This document shows, piece by piece, positions 1 to 11,519 of a stretch of 60,000 nucleotides of DNA (the stretch's first letter is position 1; every line of letters starts with the position of its first letter). The stretch is from Adiantum capillus-veneris (lineage: Eukaryota; Streptophyta; Polypodiopsida; Polypodiales; Pteridaceae). Under the pieces are notes generated by a model that searched no databases, was not told the DNA's origin, and was given only the letters and a program-made list of their open reading frames with translations. Location of the stretch: assembly GCA_014529385.2 (NCBI GenBank), contig CM043956.1, positions 66,516,281 through 66,576,280 on the forward strand, read 5' to 3'. Both the position numbers and the translations under genes were made by a program.

Positions 1-1
1 A

Positions 2-1976
2 TTCCACAAGGCTGCGGAACTTCAAACTGGTCGTCGCCTTAAGAAGCTTCGTAGTGACAATGGAGGCGAATATGTTTCTCGAGAGTTTATGAGTTACTGT
101 GCTGACATTGGAATTCATCATGAACACACTATTCCATATTCGCCTCAACAGAACGGTGTTGCTGAACGAAAGAATCGCACTATTCTCAATGATGTAAGAT
201 GTATGCTGATTCATTCTGGCTTATCTCGTGTTTTTTGGGTTGAAGCTACTTTGACAGCAGTATTTATTCAGAATCATCTTCCTACTACTGCACCCTCTGG
301 TAAGATACCCATCACAGCATGTACAGGTGACATTCCTTCTGTATCTCATTTTCGAACCTTTGGATGTATTGCTTATATTCATGTTCCCAAAGAAACACGA
401 ACAAAGCTTGATGCTCCTAGTCTTAAAGTTATTTTTATTGGATATTCTGACACTTCCAAAGGCTACAAATTCTATGACCCTTCCTCCAAGAAAGTAATTG
501 TGAATCGTGATGCTACTTTTAACGAACAGCTTATGGGAGGCTCATGGTCCATGGATGATTCTGATGATACTAAATCATTGCTTCAAGCTTTTCCATTTCT
601 TTCAGAAGATGAAACTCTTCCTATGGAGCAACTTTCCTCTTCACAACCATCCATTCTGAATGTCGCCAATGACGATATTGATATTTTTGTTGATCTGCCT
701 ATTGATTTTGAGCATGGCTCATGTCATGTTTATGATGACCATATTGCTGATAATTCTTTTTCTACTTCCGAAGATCCAGTTACTTATGATGAAGCTATCT
801 CTTCACCACAAAAGGATCAATGGCAAGAGGCTATGGAAGCAGAGTACGATTCTCTTATCTCTAAAGGTACATGGATACTAACTGAATTACCTCCTGGTCG
901 TACAGCTATTAAATGTAAGTGGGTGTATAAGACAAAAGTAAAAGCAGATGGATCTTTTGACAAGTTCAAGGCACGTTTAGTTGCAAAAAGGTTATTCCCA
1001 AGTAGCTGGTGTTGATTATCAAGAGACTTTTTCACCAGTTGTTCGCATTACAAGTGTTCGAGTTTTATTGGCATTTGCTGTTCAATTTGATTTAGAAGCT
1101 CATCAAATGGATGTGCGAACTCTTTTTCTTAATGGTGACTTGGAAGAGGAAATTTATATGGAACAACCATAAGGGTTTGTTATTCCAGGTAAAGAAGACC
1201 TTGTTGCTCAACTCCATAAGGCACTAAATGGTCTCAAACAAGCTTCGCGAGCGTGGTATACAAAATTTGATCTTTTTCTCACCTCTAAAGGATTCATCTC
1301 TTGCTCGTCTGACCCCAACTTATACATAAAACGCCAAGGTAGCAGTTTTGTGATTCTTGCTCTTTATGTGGATGATACCATCCTTGTTTCCAATGATTTG
1401 GGATTTCTTCAGCAAGTGAAAAAGTTATTGTCTTCTGCATTTGATATGGTGGATCTTGGAGAGATTCACTCGTGTCTTGGCATTCAAATCCAACGAAACC
1501 GTACAAAAGATGCAGACTGGGAAAGCTCACATTTATCTATGCGATCTACTAGTGGAAATTGCTTCTTTATAAATGGTTGTCTTGTTTCTTGGACTAGCAA
1601 GAAACAACGTTGTGTTGCAGTTTCTACGACTGAGTCAGAATATGTTGCGGCATCACTTGCAGCTCGTGAGTTGATTTGGCTTCGACAAATGCTGGTTGAT
1701 ATTGGTCACTCTCCTCTTTCTAGCACACCCTTGCGGTGTGACAACCAAAGTGCTATTAGTCTTGCAAAAGACCATGTTCAACATAATAAGTCAAAGCACA
1801 TTGCTGTCCATTATCATTATGTCAGGTATGAAGTACGCAAAGGAACCATTATGGTTGAACAATGTCCAAGTGACCAGATGATTGCAGACATTTTGACCAA
1901 AGGCCTCAACGAGTCACGTTTCATCCTCTTGCGCTCGGAGCTTGGAGTTGCTTCGACCTCACTCTTTCTAGATTAG
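2..1976 (+). pseudogene. Copia-1 pol pseudogene (integrase, RT, RNase H)
   Basis: The reading frame is open from base 2 and starts in the integrase core (SDNGGEY, then the NGVAERKNR block carrying the catalytic Glu). Reverse transcriptase follows with YVDD at 1365-1376, then RNase H (STTESEY, RCDNQSAI). Three lesions stand out against the sister copy. One extra A in the run at 985-989 shifts the frame. A TAA at 1170-1172 replaces a Glu codon. A 378-bp in-frame deletion at 1508/1509 removes the C-terminal part of RT and the start of RNase H. The LYGLKQ motif also reads LNGLKQ. The product cannot be functional. The frame ends at TAG 1974-1976. Confidence 0.93.
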
Positions 1977-2215
1977 CTTCTTTGCTATTGTAATAGCTTT
2001 GTACATATGACATTGTAATCTTTCAGGTACCATGGACTATGCACACTCCACATTTGCACATTGTGATCTCTAAGTCACTTGAATATTTGTGCATAGATGC
2101 ACAATTCACTTTCACATCATCATCGCTGGTTCATATTTTCACATTGTATAGGGGCTTGGGTTTTTCCCTTGAACTCCCCAAGGGTTTTTTCATCCAAAGC
2201 TAGAGACCTTTGTTT

Positions 2216-2224
2216 GAGTGGGGG
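2216..2224 (+). other. Polypurine tract of Copia-1
   Basis: GAGTGGGGG lies immediately before the LTR start. This is the expected site for plus-strand priming in LTR retrotransposons, and the matching tract in Copia-2 is at 21880-21888. Confidence 0.75.
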
Positions 2225-2367
2225 TGTTGGAGCTATATATGGCTCACTCTACTCAACTTGGTCTCACCTATATATTTGTATCTTGTCCTCAATATGAATC
2301 AGTCTTTGGGAGCGTATATGGTGTGTCTCTTGTCTGGTCTCTCTCTCTTTCTCTCTACATCTCAACA
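2225..2367 (+). repeat. Copia-1 3' LTR, 143 bp
   Basis: Starts TGTTGGAGC and ends CTCAACA, the same length and ends as both LTRs of Copia-2. It differs from the Copia-2 5' LTR at two positions that I counted by eye. It holds a short CT-rich stretch near its 3' end. An LTR of 143 bp is very short for a full-length copia element. Confidence 0.93.
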
Positions 2368-3665
2368 CTTTCTTCATATTCATCCATAACATGTTCATCA
2401 GAACCTTCATTTTGACTTTCTTGCAAATAAAAATTATTTGTATCGCCTCTTCTTGTGAGCAATTTAATTATTTTCCCTACAACGGGAATCTTCATTTTTG
2501 TACCATCTCACTCATGCAAGGTATAAGTTGTATTTCCATGTACATGCTTAGCCACATAAGGGATAAAACATCTCTTTGAAAGATTTCATCACTGAATGTT
2601 GGTTATCAAGACTATTTTCATATACCAATACCCAATCACTTCCTCAATAGCTCTAGGTCTGAGCTTGTGCCTTTTATCAAATATGTCCTTATTCTTCAAC
2701 CTTGCATCTTTTAATCGTGCTACTACAATCTCAATATCTTGAGTCCTTGTTTCTAATTGATGTATGCGCAAAGTAAGAAGGCCTTCCCTGCTCATTCCAT
2801 CCTCCCAAGGCAATACATTCCATATGGGAATTACATCCTCAATTGGCATTATAGGTTTCTGACCATACATCAACTCAAAAGGAATATAACAAGTAATTGA
2901 GCTATGTGTTGTACGATCAGCCCATAAAGCATACGCAATAACCTAGGGCACTCTCCAATTTTACCTTTGCAGGCCTTAGCCAAAGCTTTAATGAAAGGAG
3001 GATGCCCACGTTTTGATTTACCATTCCCTTCAGGATTGTATGCAGTAGTGAGAGCAAGTTCAATGCCCAACATAGAGAAAACTCTCTTGCTTTGTCAGCA
3101 TCCAACTCACCCTTGTCCACTGTTATTTTCCCAAGCAGTCATAACGGCCAATGAAATCATCCATGAGGAACTTACATATCCCTTCTGTGGCACGACCTTC
3201 AACCTGATTAGTTAAGTCTTCTCATGCAAGCACTATGTATCTCATTTGCCATAAACCCAATGACATTGTAACCAAATCTACTACCCACTTATAGTGCATG
3301 GCCAATGGGTAAGTAGGGTGTAACCCATCACGATGACGTACATCTGAAGACATTTGTTAGGTTTCACAAGACCCCACAAAGTGAAATACATCTTTGCCTT
3401 TCCACCAATACCTCTCTTTCATTTAACTAAAGGTGGCCCATACACCTCTATGTCTAGCATAAACACTCTCATGAAATTTTTTCATAAGCTCATTTTGAGC
3501 ATCTTTATCATTCACAACTCTCAATGGCATTCCATTTCTTTGTTTTGGATGCTTCCATAAGTACCCATCTTTCAAAAAGTATCCATAGGCTTTTCTACGT
3601 ATTCTTTTGAATTCTTGATCAGTCCACCCTTCCTGCCTTGCCAAAGTTCTTAGATAACGGGGAAA
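2368..3665 (-). pseudogene. Ty3/gypsy integrase fragment (G1)
   Basis: Read on the reverse strand from about 3665, the sequence gives the zinc-binding N-terminus of a gypsy integrase (DGYLWKHPK, then HESVYARHRGVW), the catalytic core, and the C-terminal region (MPIEDVIPIWNVLPWEDG, KDARLKNKD, GNTTYTLHE). Frames shift at least twice and several stops interrupt it. No RT, protease or LTR is present. It resembles, at a distance, the integrase of the gypsy element at 46957-58845, so both belong to one broad family. The 3' end of the frame is cut where the Copia-1 LTR begins, and the 5' end stops near 3665. Confidence 0.88.
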
Positions 3666-4066
3666 AAAATATGTTGCCCATTTTTTATGACGTGTCATTG
3701 TATAAAACGCCTGTATAATATGGGGTCAGGTAAAATACCCTCGTATACGGCGTATTATATATTTTTCGTATAACGTTTAATGCAACTTAGATCAAAATCA
3801 TCAAAACATACCTTCTTAAGACAATTTGCAGCACACGTACATATGAAGTACAAAACATGTAGGGATAAATAAATTAGCTTCCACAATGTGGCCTTCCGAA
3901 TGGCATGTTAATCTATCAATTTGGTGCCAAATTGGAATTGTACACTTATATTTGAGCCTTGGCTTCAAATGTACAATGTTTGTCAAGTGAAGTTTAGTAA
4001 TTTGATTATAATATAGTATTTACTCAAAATGATTTGGGTTCTAGTAAGATGGAAAAATACTTCTGC
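3666..4066. other. No gene recognised
   Basis: AT-rich sequence between the gypsy fragment and the first MITE. It contains small palindromes such as CGTATACG near 3744, but nothing assignable. Confidence 0.6.
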
Positions 4067-4074
4067 CTTTGTGT

Positions 4075-4242
4075 CTTGGGGGGTTCACCGTTCACTACCC
4101 CCTTATATAACATATCTGAATGAATAAAATGACCCCTTAGTTTAATGTATCTCTATTGAATTGCCTAAAATTTGTGCATTTTAAAACCGCTCTTATTGAA
4201 TGCACGTTATATATGAAGATGATTACATAATGCACCCCCGAG
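4075..4242 (-). mobile_element. MITE-1, 168 bp, 8-bp TSD
   Basis: The ends are CTTGGGGGG and CCCCCGAG, an imperfect terminal inverted repeat. The element is flanked by the identical octamer CTTTGTGT at 4067-4074 and 4243-4250. The interior matches the reverse complement of a longer element at 43781-44027. No coding capacity is visible. An 8-bp target duplication is typical of the hAT superfamily, which suggests but does not prove its class. Confidence 0.8.
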
Positions 4243-7228
4243 CTTTGTGTTCTTTGCTATTCAGGATATTAGTTGCCCCAAAACTAAAGGAAGAAGAGTT
4301 TAAAAGTTAGAACTCCATAAAAACACTAGAAATTACCTTTTGATTGCAAAGACTCTTCCAAAATTTTCATCAAAATGCAAATTTTACTAGCAAATCACCA
4401 CATAGAGTCGTTTGTAAATGGGCCATGAATTCCAATACATAGGCTTTCCATTTTATTGAAGCACAAAAACACCTTTAGAGATACTTGTGCTAGCTATGTT
4501 ATACTTTAGAAGTCACTAACTTGGATTTTAGGGTGATCTAATGCCAATTTGATGAAAACTGCCAAAAGCACCACACTTTTTTGGCTCAATTTAGGTTTAA
4601 AAATGTTATCCACATCCAAATCTAAAGGTGGAATCAATAACACCCAAAAAAATTAATTTTGTTAAGGTCATAAGCTAACTTTGTGGATATAGAGCACTTT
4701 AGAACGGATAATGCAATAATTTATAGATGGTACTAACATAATGTCAACAACTATGAGTTAAAAGAATTGATTCATGAGATGATGTTGTCTAATTGAGTCA
4801 TTTTCTACCAAAAGCACCCGTAGAACAAGATTGATGCAAAGTTTGAGGTGCCACAATGCACTCTTCATTTTACTCTAATAGCAAGATATCTTCAGAACCG
4901 GTTCTTACCTTCATTGACACAAACTAGATGTACATGGCTCAATTTCACATACTAATACTTATTTGAATCTTGTAAAAATAATTTTTAATATTTTGATAAT
5001 TTTAAATTTGGACTGATATTTTGTGTCGGAATTTCAATATGGTAACACAAAATATCCATCATGGGCATGACATGTTTCTCAATAAACGAATTCGGACTTA
5101 CTTGGTTATTTTGGTTCCCTCATTTTCTTTGGCCAAGGACTTTATACTTTATATCTTATTCAATTATAGATATGTCAAATAAACCCTATGATAAGTTGAT
5201 TCTTTTGCAAAAAGAATGTCTCAAAGGTGGTGGTCTACTTAGTGGCTAGAATTTGGTGCTAGAGATCCTCTTTATTTGTATCTAGAATATATATTACAAA
5301 CAAAAGGAGTGCAATATCTATGATTCTATGATGTATTTTAGTGTTTTATAAAAGGCATGTACATATGGGATATTTTGCAACCTGACGTAGACGTTTATGG
5401 GTTAAAGAAAAGCTACATATTTTGCCAAAAAATATTAATCGATTCTAGAAATTAAAAGAATCAAAGAGAAAGAATACATGATTGATGGTAAGTATGTAGC
5501 ATCATTGCTAATTACAAACCAAGATAAACTAGTGAAATTTCCCTTTAGTTCAACCATTCGTGGATATGGGCCTTGCACTTAATAAAAGGCCATTTACATG
5601 AAACTATATGTATAGGTGGTTTAAAGGTCAAGAGATTTGTTGTATACATGCATAAGGCTTCTCTCTCAAAAACAAGGTTTGGTTGGTTGTAATCAAGTTC
5701 ATGTATTTGATGCATGTGTGAACTTTAATGTCTTGGGAATCTCTTTGTCTTTAGTTTATAGCTTTATGTACACCAATTTATGTACAACTTTATCTTTTAA
5801 TATTTATCTTTTATCATATTAAATTGATGTATGGACCAAATAAGATGAGGTGATTAATTATTACAATGTTCTTTATAATTAGTAGATTAACTAAATTCAT
5901 TGAATTTTTGCTAGAAATGTATATAGAGTGAAGTATACACCTGTTGTTGCCATAAGATATTACATGCTATACCGCAAGGTGAAGCTCACCAAATGAAACA
6001 CACCTTTGATACTTAGAAGTTGAGAAACTACTATATGAGGATGCCCAAGATCAAGCTCCTGTATAGGATTTTTGTGGATTATTCAAAGATATAGATATAT
6101 AGTAACTACAAGATTACGAGATAAACACAACCTTGCTACATAGGAGTTTGAGAAACTAGTAGACGAGGACGTCCAAGAGAAAGATCCTCTATAGGAATCA
6201 TAAACCTAGTAGATAAACAAGGTAACTATTATCTCAATTGCCAGATCAAACATTAAAACTCCTATTTGTATCTAGAGAGTTTGGAGTCACCATATTAGAG
6301 AAAATGGAACTTTTTCCATTTTCATTCTTGTTCAAATAACAAACTGGGGATCCGTCAGCATGTTCCTAAGTTTTTCAAAATCATATCAAGTGACCTATCA
6401 TTAGACATCACTTTAAATTTTGAATTGATCGCGCCAACAAATGCACAAATCCGCATAAGAGTGTTCAAGTTAAGATGAATTTAAGTTTTCACCATGAGTC
6501 CCAAACTCAAGGGAAATTATCGTATTCTCTAATATGGTGTCATGTCCAAAGTTCCTTGTGGTAGCTAAGCTAACCACGTAAATATAAGAATATATGCATT
6601 ATGAATAACTATTAAAATTTGAGCGAATGTCAAAAAAAAAAACGGGAGAAGCGGGCTTGGAAGTCGCAAAGCATCTAGGGTTGCATTATGTGTGGCAATC
6701 AGAAAAGCAAGCGGTCATTATAAGTAGCTAAACTAGACTGTTCAAGAGGGAATAGTGACGACGTCGAATGTAGAGAATGGATGCATTTATATTTGGTACA
6801 GCCTTTCCAGCAATCACCGTCTTGGGTAATATGGTGTGCGCTGTGATCGATAGCTACAGAGAGCGTACCGTCTTGGGTAATATGGTGTTCCAGCAATCAC
6901 CGTCTTGGTTAATATGGTGTGCGCCGCTATCGATAGCTATAGAGAGCGTACCGTCTATGAACAAGAGCAACGCATAAGGGCGGCGCGCCGCTGGCCAGCC
7001 TTCGTACTCAGACATCTGTACGCACGCCCTGCATCCCCGTCTGCGGTAGAAATTGAGTCTGCATTACCCTCTTCTCTCTTCCTTGTTGCAGCTTCTGACC
7101 AGGATGAAAGGCCCACGCCAGAAGCTTTAGCGTCTGACTACATCATCTGCCTCGACATTATCAAAGTCGCGCAGCGTGTTCGCCGTCTCCCCGTCTGTGC
7201 ACATGCATTTCATGCAGACTGCATCGAT
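4243..7228 (+). repeat. Duplicated segment, copy 1 (D1)
   Basis: This stretch is repeated in the same orientation at 42654-46115 with high similarity. It comprises about 2.4 kb of AT-rich non-coding DNA followed by a RING-H2 pseudogene. The first copy keeps the empty target site (5412-5419) of the MITE that sits in the second copy. It also lacks a roughly 380-bp insertion found there before the RING-H2 reading. I see no terminal repeats that would make the segment itself a transposon. Confidence 0.88.
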
Positions 7229-7234
7229 GCTTAG
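6777..7234 (+). pseudogene. RING-H2 (ATL-like) pseudogene, copy 1
   Basis: The reading begins MDAFIFG, with a hydrophobic segment of about 20 residues and then a basic YRERT stretch, as in small membrane-anchored ATL-type E3 ubiquitin ligases. The RING-H2 half follows: IICLD, RRLPVC, HAFHADCIDA. It stops at TAG where the family's conserved Trp should be, so the last zinc-binding Cys pair is missing. An 83-bp tandem duplication (units starting at 6807 and 6890) throws the N-terminus out of frame with the rest. The first zinc ligand reads Tyr (TAC) instead of Cys. Known ATL proteins transfer ubiquitin to target proteins, but this copy cannot fold a complete RING. I am fairly sure of the family and of the pseudogene status. 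Confidence 0.82.
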
Positions 7235-7255
7235 TTTGCTCGCTTGTCAAAAAAA

Positions 7256-8180
7256 CACAAGAGAGAGGATTGGCGCCAAGAACCAACCCTCTCTGCCCAA
7301 GGGAAGAGTGCAACAGCAACCGCGCGAGAAGTATATCCATTATTGGCGAGAAAAATTGTAAGCATCATAAAACCACAAAATCAAAACCATAAACATGACA
7401 AGTTCTCAAAAGCATAACCATAACGTCACCTCCCAAACCATAAGCACAACAACACGAAGATTCTCTAATTGTAACTAAAACATGACTTGAAAATCATATC
7501 TATAACGATATGAGTATTTCACCCATAACGACAAAAGATTCTCAAACCATAAATGTAACATGATTCCAATAATGTTACCATATTCACAACATAATTGCAA
7601 AACCATAACCACAACTTGATTGATATACCATAACCATAATTGTAAACGGAATGCAAAACCATAAGCATAACCAGATTGCCATACCATAACCATAATCATA
7701 AACGGATTGCAAAAGCGTAAGCACATAACCTAATTTCCATACCATAACCGTAATCGTAAATGGAATGCAAAAGTGTAATCATAACCTTATTGCCATACCA
7801 TAACCATAATCGCGAAAACGAAAAGAAAAAGCGTAAGCATAACCGATTGCAATACCATAATCATAATCGTAATCAGAATGCAAAACCATAACCATAATCT
7901 GATTTTCATGATATAAACATAATCATAAATGAAATGCAAAATCAAGTGCATAAACGTCTAATTATGCATGTATACAACGAATATGGTCATTAGGATAACC
8001 ATAACTATAAAAAAGCATATATGACGATGTCACCCTCATGGTCTTGCCTTCTAGTCGATGACCTCTCTCTCCTCTTGAAGCTGGGTCAAAAGAGACACAA
8101 GTCCATGATTGTACCTATACTTCTCCTCTCGGCGTGTTAGAAGGCGCTTCACGGTAACTTCTTGCAAAATAAATAATTAA
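7256..8180 (+). repeat. Minisatellite segment, copy 1 (P1)
   Basis: From about 7370 to 7960 the sequence is an imperfect array built on ACCATAACCATAAT and GTAAATGGAATGCAAAA, with a longer period of roughly 60 bp. The flanks on both sides also match 59163-60000. The array gives long but meaningless reverse-strand frames rich in Trp, Leu and Tyr. In this copy it follows the RING-H2 pseudogene within about 30 bp. Confidence 0.85.
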
Positions 8181-8720
8181 CCATACGATAAATATTTAGA
8201 TAATATATACATATCCGTCAATTTTAAGTGTATGCATAATACTTACAACACAGGACAAACAGTGTCCTAGCCTCCACTTCCAAGATGTGATGCTCTAACA
8301 GATTGCAAACGTGCTCTAGCTAGATTTCTGTGATGTTGAAATCTCTCGGGATGGTCCCGTGTCTCTCGTGAAATCCTTGTCCACTCCTTTGCATCCAACC
8401 AAGACAGATTTGGATTGTCGACCATGTAACCGTCTCTCACCTCTGGTCGACGATGTGATATTGTGGCAATTGCCACGCTTAAGATCTAGTCATTTGAAAC
8501 TGGATCGTACCCCTCCACTGGCTTGTACTCTCTATGAATGGACTTGTTGAGGTTATTCTTGCTCTGATCATCCTGATCATCCCGAGTCTCCATCATAGAG
8601 TGGCCAAACTACATTGCATAAAGCTATGGAATCCATTGTCACATGTCCTTTTTGACCATATTTATGACAACAATCCCATCTCTAATCTTGTACACCTTGC
8701 TAGGATCATGATCTTGTGAT
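8060..8720 (-). pseudogene. Unidentified coding remnant
   Basis: Several reverse-strand stretches look like old protein code. One near 8500-8690 reads MDSIALCNVVWPLYDGDSG, 8267-8476 is an open frame rich in Arg and His (ERFQHHRNLARARLQ), and near 8070-8160 there is a charged, possibly coiled stretch (LLTQLQEEREVID). The spacing of Asn, Arg, His and Gly-Ser vaguely recalls plant Ptta/En/Spm (CACTA-associated) proteins. That is a guess, and I do not recognise the gene with confidence. Stops and frame changes separate the pieces. Confidence 0.3.
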
Positions 8721-10339
8721 CCCCAAGGTGTACATGGTTTGCCAATTGGTGAACTATCTATTGAATAGATTAGTGGACGCTCTCTTAGTGGTGTGGATGC
8801 ATCGGTAGAAGTGCTACCACAACAACCACGGCCTCAGAACGGTGTCTACGTTGTCTCAAAGAAGAAATGAGCCGTTGGTGTAGGGGATATACTCGATTGA
8901 AGTGTAGAACCGGTCGGTATAGGAGTCACACTCGTCCTAAAATCCAATCAACCATAATATTGGAGTCTCATAGTTGCACACACTCGAGCCCCTCAGTGGA
9001 TGTAGACTGGCCCTTACTCCTAACATTGGTAACTGCTCATCTATTGTTACGAGCTCGCTCTTACTTTCCAAAAGCCTCCCTTTTCTTTTCTATCTTTAGC
9101 ATTCATGTACCCATGAACATGGAAATATCCCTTGAATCCTTTTGTTTCTTTGAACATACAGTCCTAGATTAAATTCCTTGCAACCTTATGTTGTTGTATC
9201 TCCCAGTATGGTAGAGAAAGAGTATCCTCTCTCCTTCTTGCCTTACGGCTCCTCATGCCATAAAAGCTTCTCTTCCTTGGCTATGCCCTTCCTTCAATCC
9301 CGTTGAGAGAGATATAGAGCCAGAGAAAGTGAGGTTTTCTCTTCCTTCTTTATATTTCTTCATATCATCTTCACCACATAGGATTTCCCCAATCGTAATG
9401 TCATTCTTTATGCTTCCCATAATGCTAAGAGAGAGAACTTGGTCGCACGAGACACACGCACACACAGCTAGAGAGAGATTTCTTGCCATCGAGCTTGTTT
9501 CTCCATTTCGTTTCCTTTGCTTCTCTAAATCAAGAGAGATAACAAGATCCTCTCCTTTTCCTTATTCCTCTTATTGTCCTCTTCGTATAATCTCTCATAT
9601 GTTCTCTCCCAACTACCTCTCTTCTATATATGCGTGATGCTTCCCTTCATGCCGAGAGAGAGCCTTCAAGCTTTAGCTGAGAGACCTAGGGAGAGAGACT
9701 CTCTGACATCCTTTCCTTGCTTTGTCACACTTCTTCATAATCCCTTTTATTTTTTCACACCCTATCCCCTCCACACGCCATATTCACCCCTTTTTAATGC
9801 CCTCCATAATCAATCATGGTGTCCTAACTAATGTGGCACGAGACACATCTTGATGATGTGGCAAGCCCAACCAATGAGCTATGTGGCTTCTAAGGGGAAC
9901 AATACCAAATGGGGGTGCCCTGGAGAGCTGAGAACTTTTGCCTTCTTGCCTGACTTTTTCTAAGGCCTGCCATGGCTAGTATGAGATTCCCAAGCCCTGC
10001 TCATTGCTCACCACCATGAACTACCTTTTTTCTCTTCATTTCCCATTAAAAACCCCTCAATTGATTTAATTTGGGCAGCCAATGAGAGCTTTAATCACAC
10101 GGGCAGCCACATGGATTCAAGGTGCAAACACATGTGGTAGCATTTGGAGAGTGGCCCTCACTTTCCATCCACTGAAGACCCGCCAAAAGATTTTGGACCC
10201 TCCCCTTGATCCACAGTGTGGGTGCCCATTAAGCCTTAAGCCCTTAGTCCTTTGGGCGGCCATCATTATAAGGCCACTTTCCATCAAGTTGTAATATATA
10301 ATAGGTGATTGCATTCAATGGAATGCCTTCCCTTTGCAT
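8721..10339. other. No gene recognised
   Basis: Mixed sequence with short GA/CT runs (for example near 9302-9312 and 9470-9478) and many short spurious frames. I see no conserved protein motif, RNA gene or transposon end here. Confidence 0.55.
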
Positions 10340-10775
10340 TCAGTTTAAAAGGGCCATAGCTTCGTTGCCATAGCCATAATGGGTGTATCCATCAATCAAC
10401 ATGTTCCAATAGATGACATTTTGAACTAAAATCTCATCAAGAGCTTCATGTGCTTTTGCAAGGGCACCACATCGGACATACATATCGACCAAAGAATTGC
10501 CAAGCACAACTTTTGTTTCCGAGGCCTTGGTAAAATTAAAGCAACTCAAGCTTCCCTTCTTCTTCCATATGTTGAGTTGATAGCACAATATATGTACTAC
10601 AAGAGACAAAATTCACATTATTTAAGAGAAAATATTTCGGACTAGAAGCTTCTCAAGTGAACTGCACATATTAAGTGCACATTATTTGGCTTGCATATCA
10701 ACTAGGGCATTGCCAATGTACCATATTTGACACAAATATCGACCAAACCAGCACCAAGATAAAATTTATACCACC
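10340..10775 (-). pseudogene. PPR (PLS-type) pseudogene fragment
   Basis: The reverse strand holds two separated pieces of pentatricopeptide repeats. At 10340-10609 the frame gives LGNSLVDMYVRCGALAKA, then NVIYWNMLIDGYT and GNEAMALLN, the alternating L/S motif layout of plant PLS-class PPR proteins. At about 10690-10765 a second piece reads YLGAGLVDICVKYGTLA. Between them lies non-matching sequence with stops. Intact relatives bind organellar RNA and act in editing or processing in mitochondria and plastids. No start, transit peptide or C-terminal E/DYW domain is visible, so this is a dead fragment. Confidence 0.82.
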
Positions 10776-10959
10776 CTCTTCATAGGTTTTGTTCACCCTA
10801 TCTTACCCCCCTTTTTTTTAACCCTCAGTCACTTAGCTGAGATGAATCCCGTAGCCCCCTCATTTTGCAGAACGAATTGTAATGTTTTCTATTTCAGTCC
10901 CATAGGTCATATATGACCTTTATGAACAATAATTCAACCTATCGATATGTATCTCTCTC

Positions 10960-10971
10960 TTTCCCTCTCTT

Positions 10972-11053
<82 letters not shown>

Positions 11054-11179
11054 TCTCTCTCTCTATCCCTCTATGTCTCTCTCTATCGCTCTCTCTCTCG
11101 CACCCCCCTCTACTCTCTTTATTTCTCTTTCTTCCCCCCCCCCTCTCTCTCTCTCCCCCCCTCTCTCTTTCCCTCTCTT

Positions 11180-11227
<48 letters not shown>

Positions 11228-11230
11228 CCT
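10960..11230. repeat. CT-rich microsatellite cluster
   Basis: A (CT)n run of about 35 units from roughly 10978 to 11048, a second run near 11191-11222, and interrupted CT/C-rich DNA between. Long Ser-Leu frames on the plus strand here are products of the repeat, not genes. Confidence 0.95.
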
Positions 11231-11514
11231 CCCTCTACTCTCCTTCTCTTTCTCTCTTTCCCTATCTTTCTCTACCTCTAAATACTCCCTATTCCCTCTA
11301 TACTTTTGCTTTTTACATTCAATTTTGAGCTCTCTCTACTCTATATGTCCCCACTATATCTATTTAAACCTTTGTTTTCTTTTTTTAGTTCCTCTCTTAA
11401 TCAGTCTTGTTTCTACCTACTCTAATCTTTCTTATTTTCTATCCAAATCTTTATTTGTTCTATTCTAATCTTTAACTATTCTACAAAATCTCAAACAAAC
11501 TTAATCTACAAGAA

Positions 11515-11519
11515 TATCC
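11515..11519 (+). other. Target-site duplication of Copia-3, left
   Basis: TATCC precedes the element and is repeated exactly at 14648-14652, fixing both borders of one insertion. Confidence 0.85.

Larger units (their letters stand above)
1..2367 (+). mobile_element. Copia-1: 5'-truncated Ty1/copia retrotransposon
   Basis: The window opens inside the integrase domain of a Ty1/copia element and follows it through reverse transcriptase, a shortened RNase H and a 143-bp 3' LTR. It is a close relative of the fuller element at 16579-22031, with only scattered substitutions along the shared sequence. The 5' half lies outside the window. The element runs directly into a gypsy integrase reading on the other strand, so it appears to have landed in that older element. 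Confidence 0.93.

Noticed and set aside
7370-7960. CRISPR-like array (spaced AACCATA repeats)
   Set aside because: The repeats are imperfect, have no constant-length unique spacers, and the surrounding DNA is plant nuclear. It is a minisatellite.
10913-11468. Long plus-strand frames rich in Ser and Leu
   Set aside because: They translate a CT microsatellite. Every frame across such a repeat is open and no domain is present.
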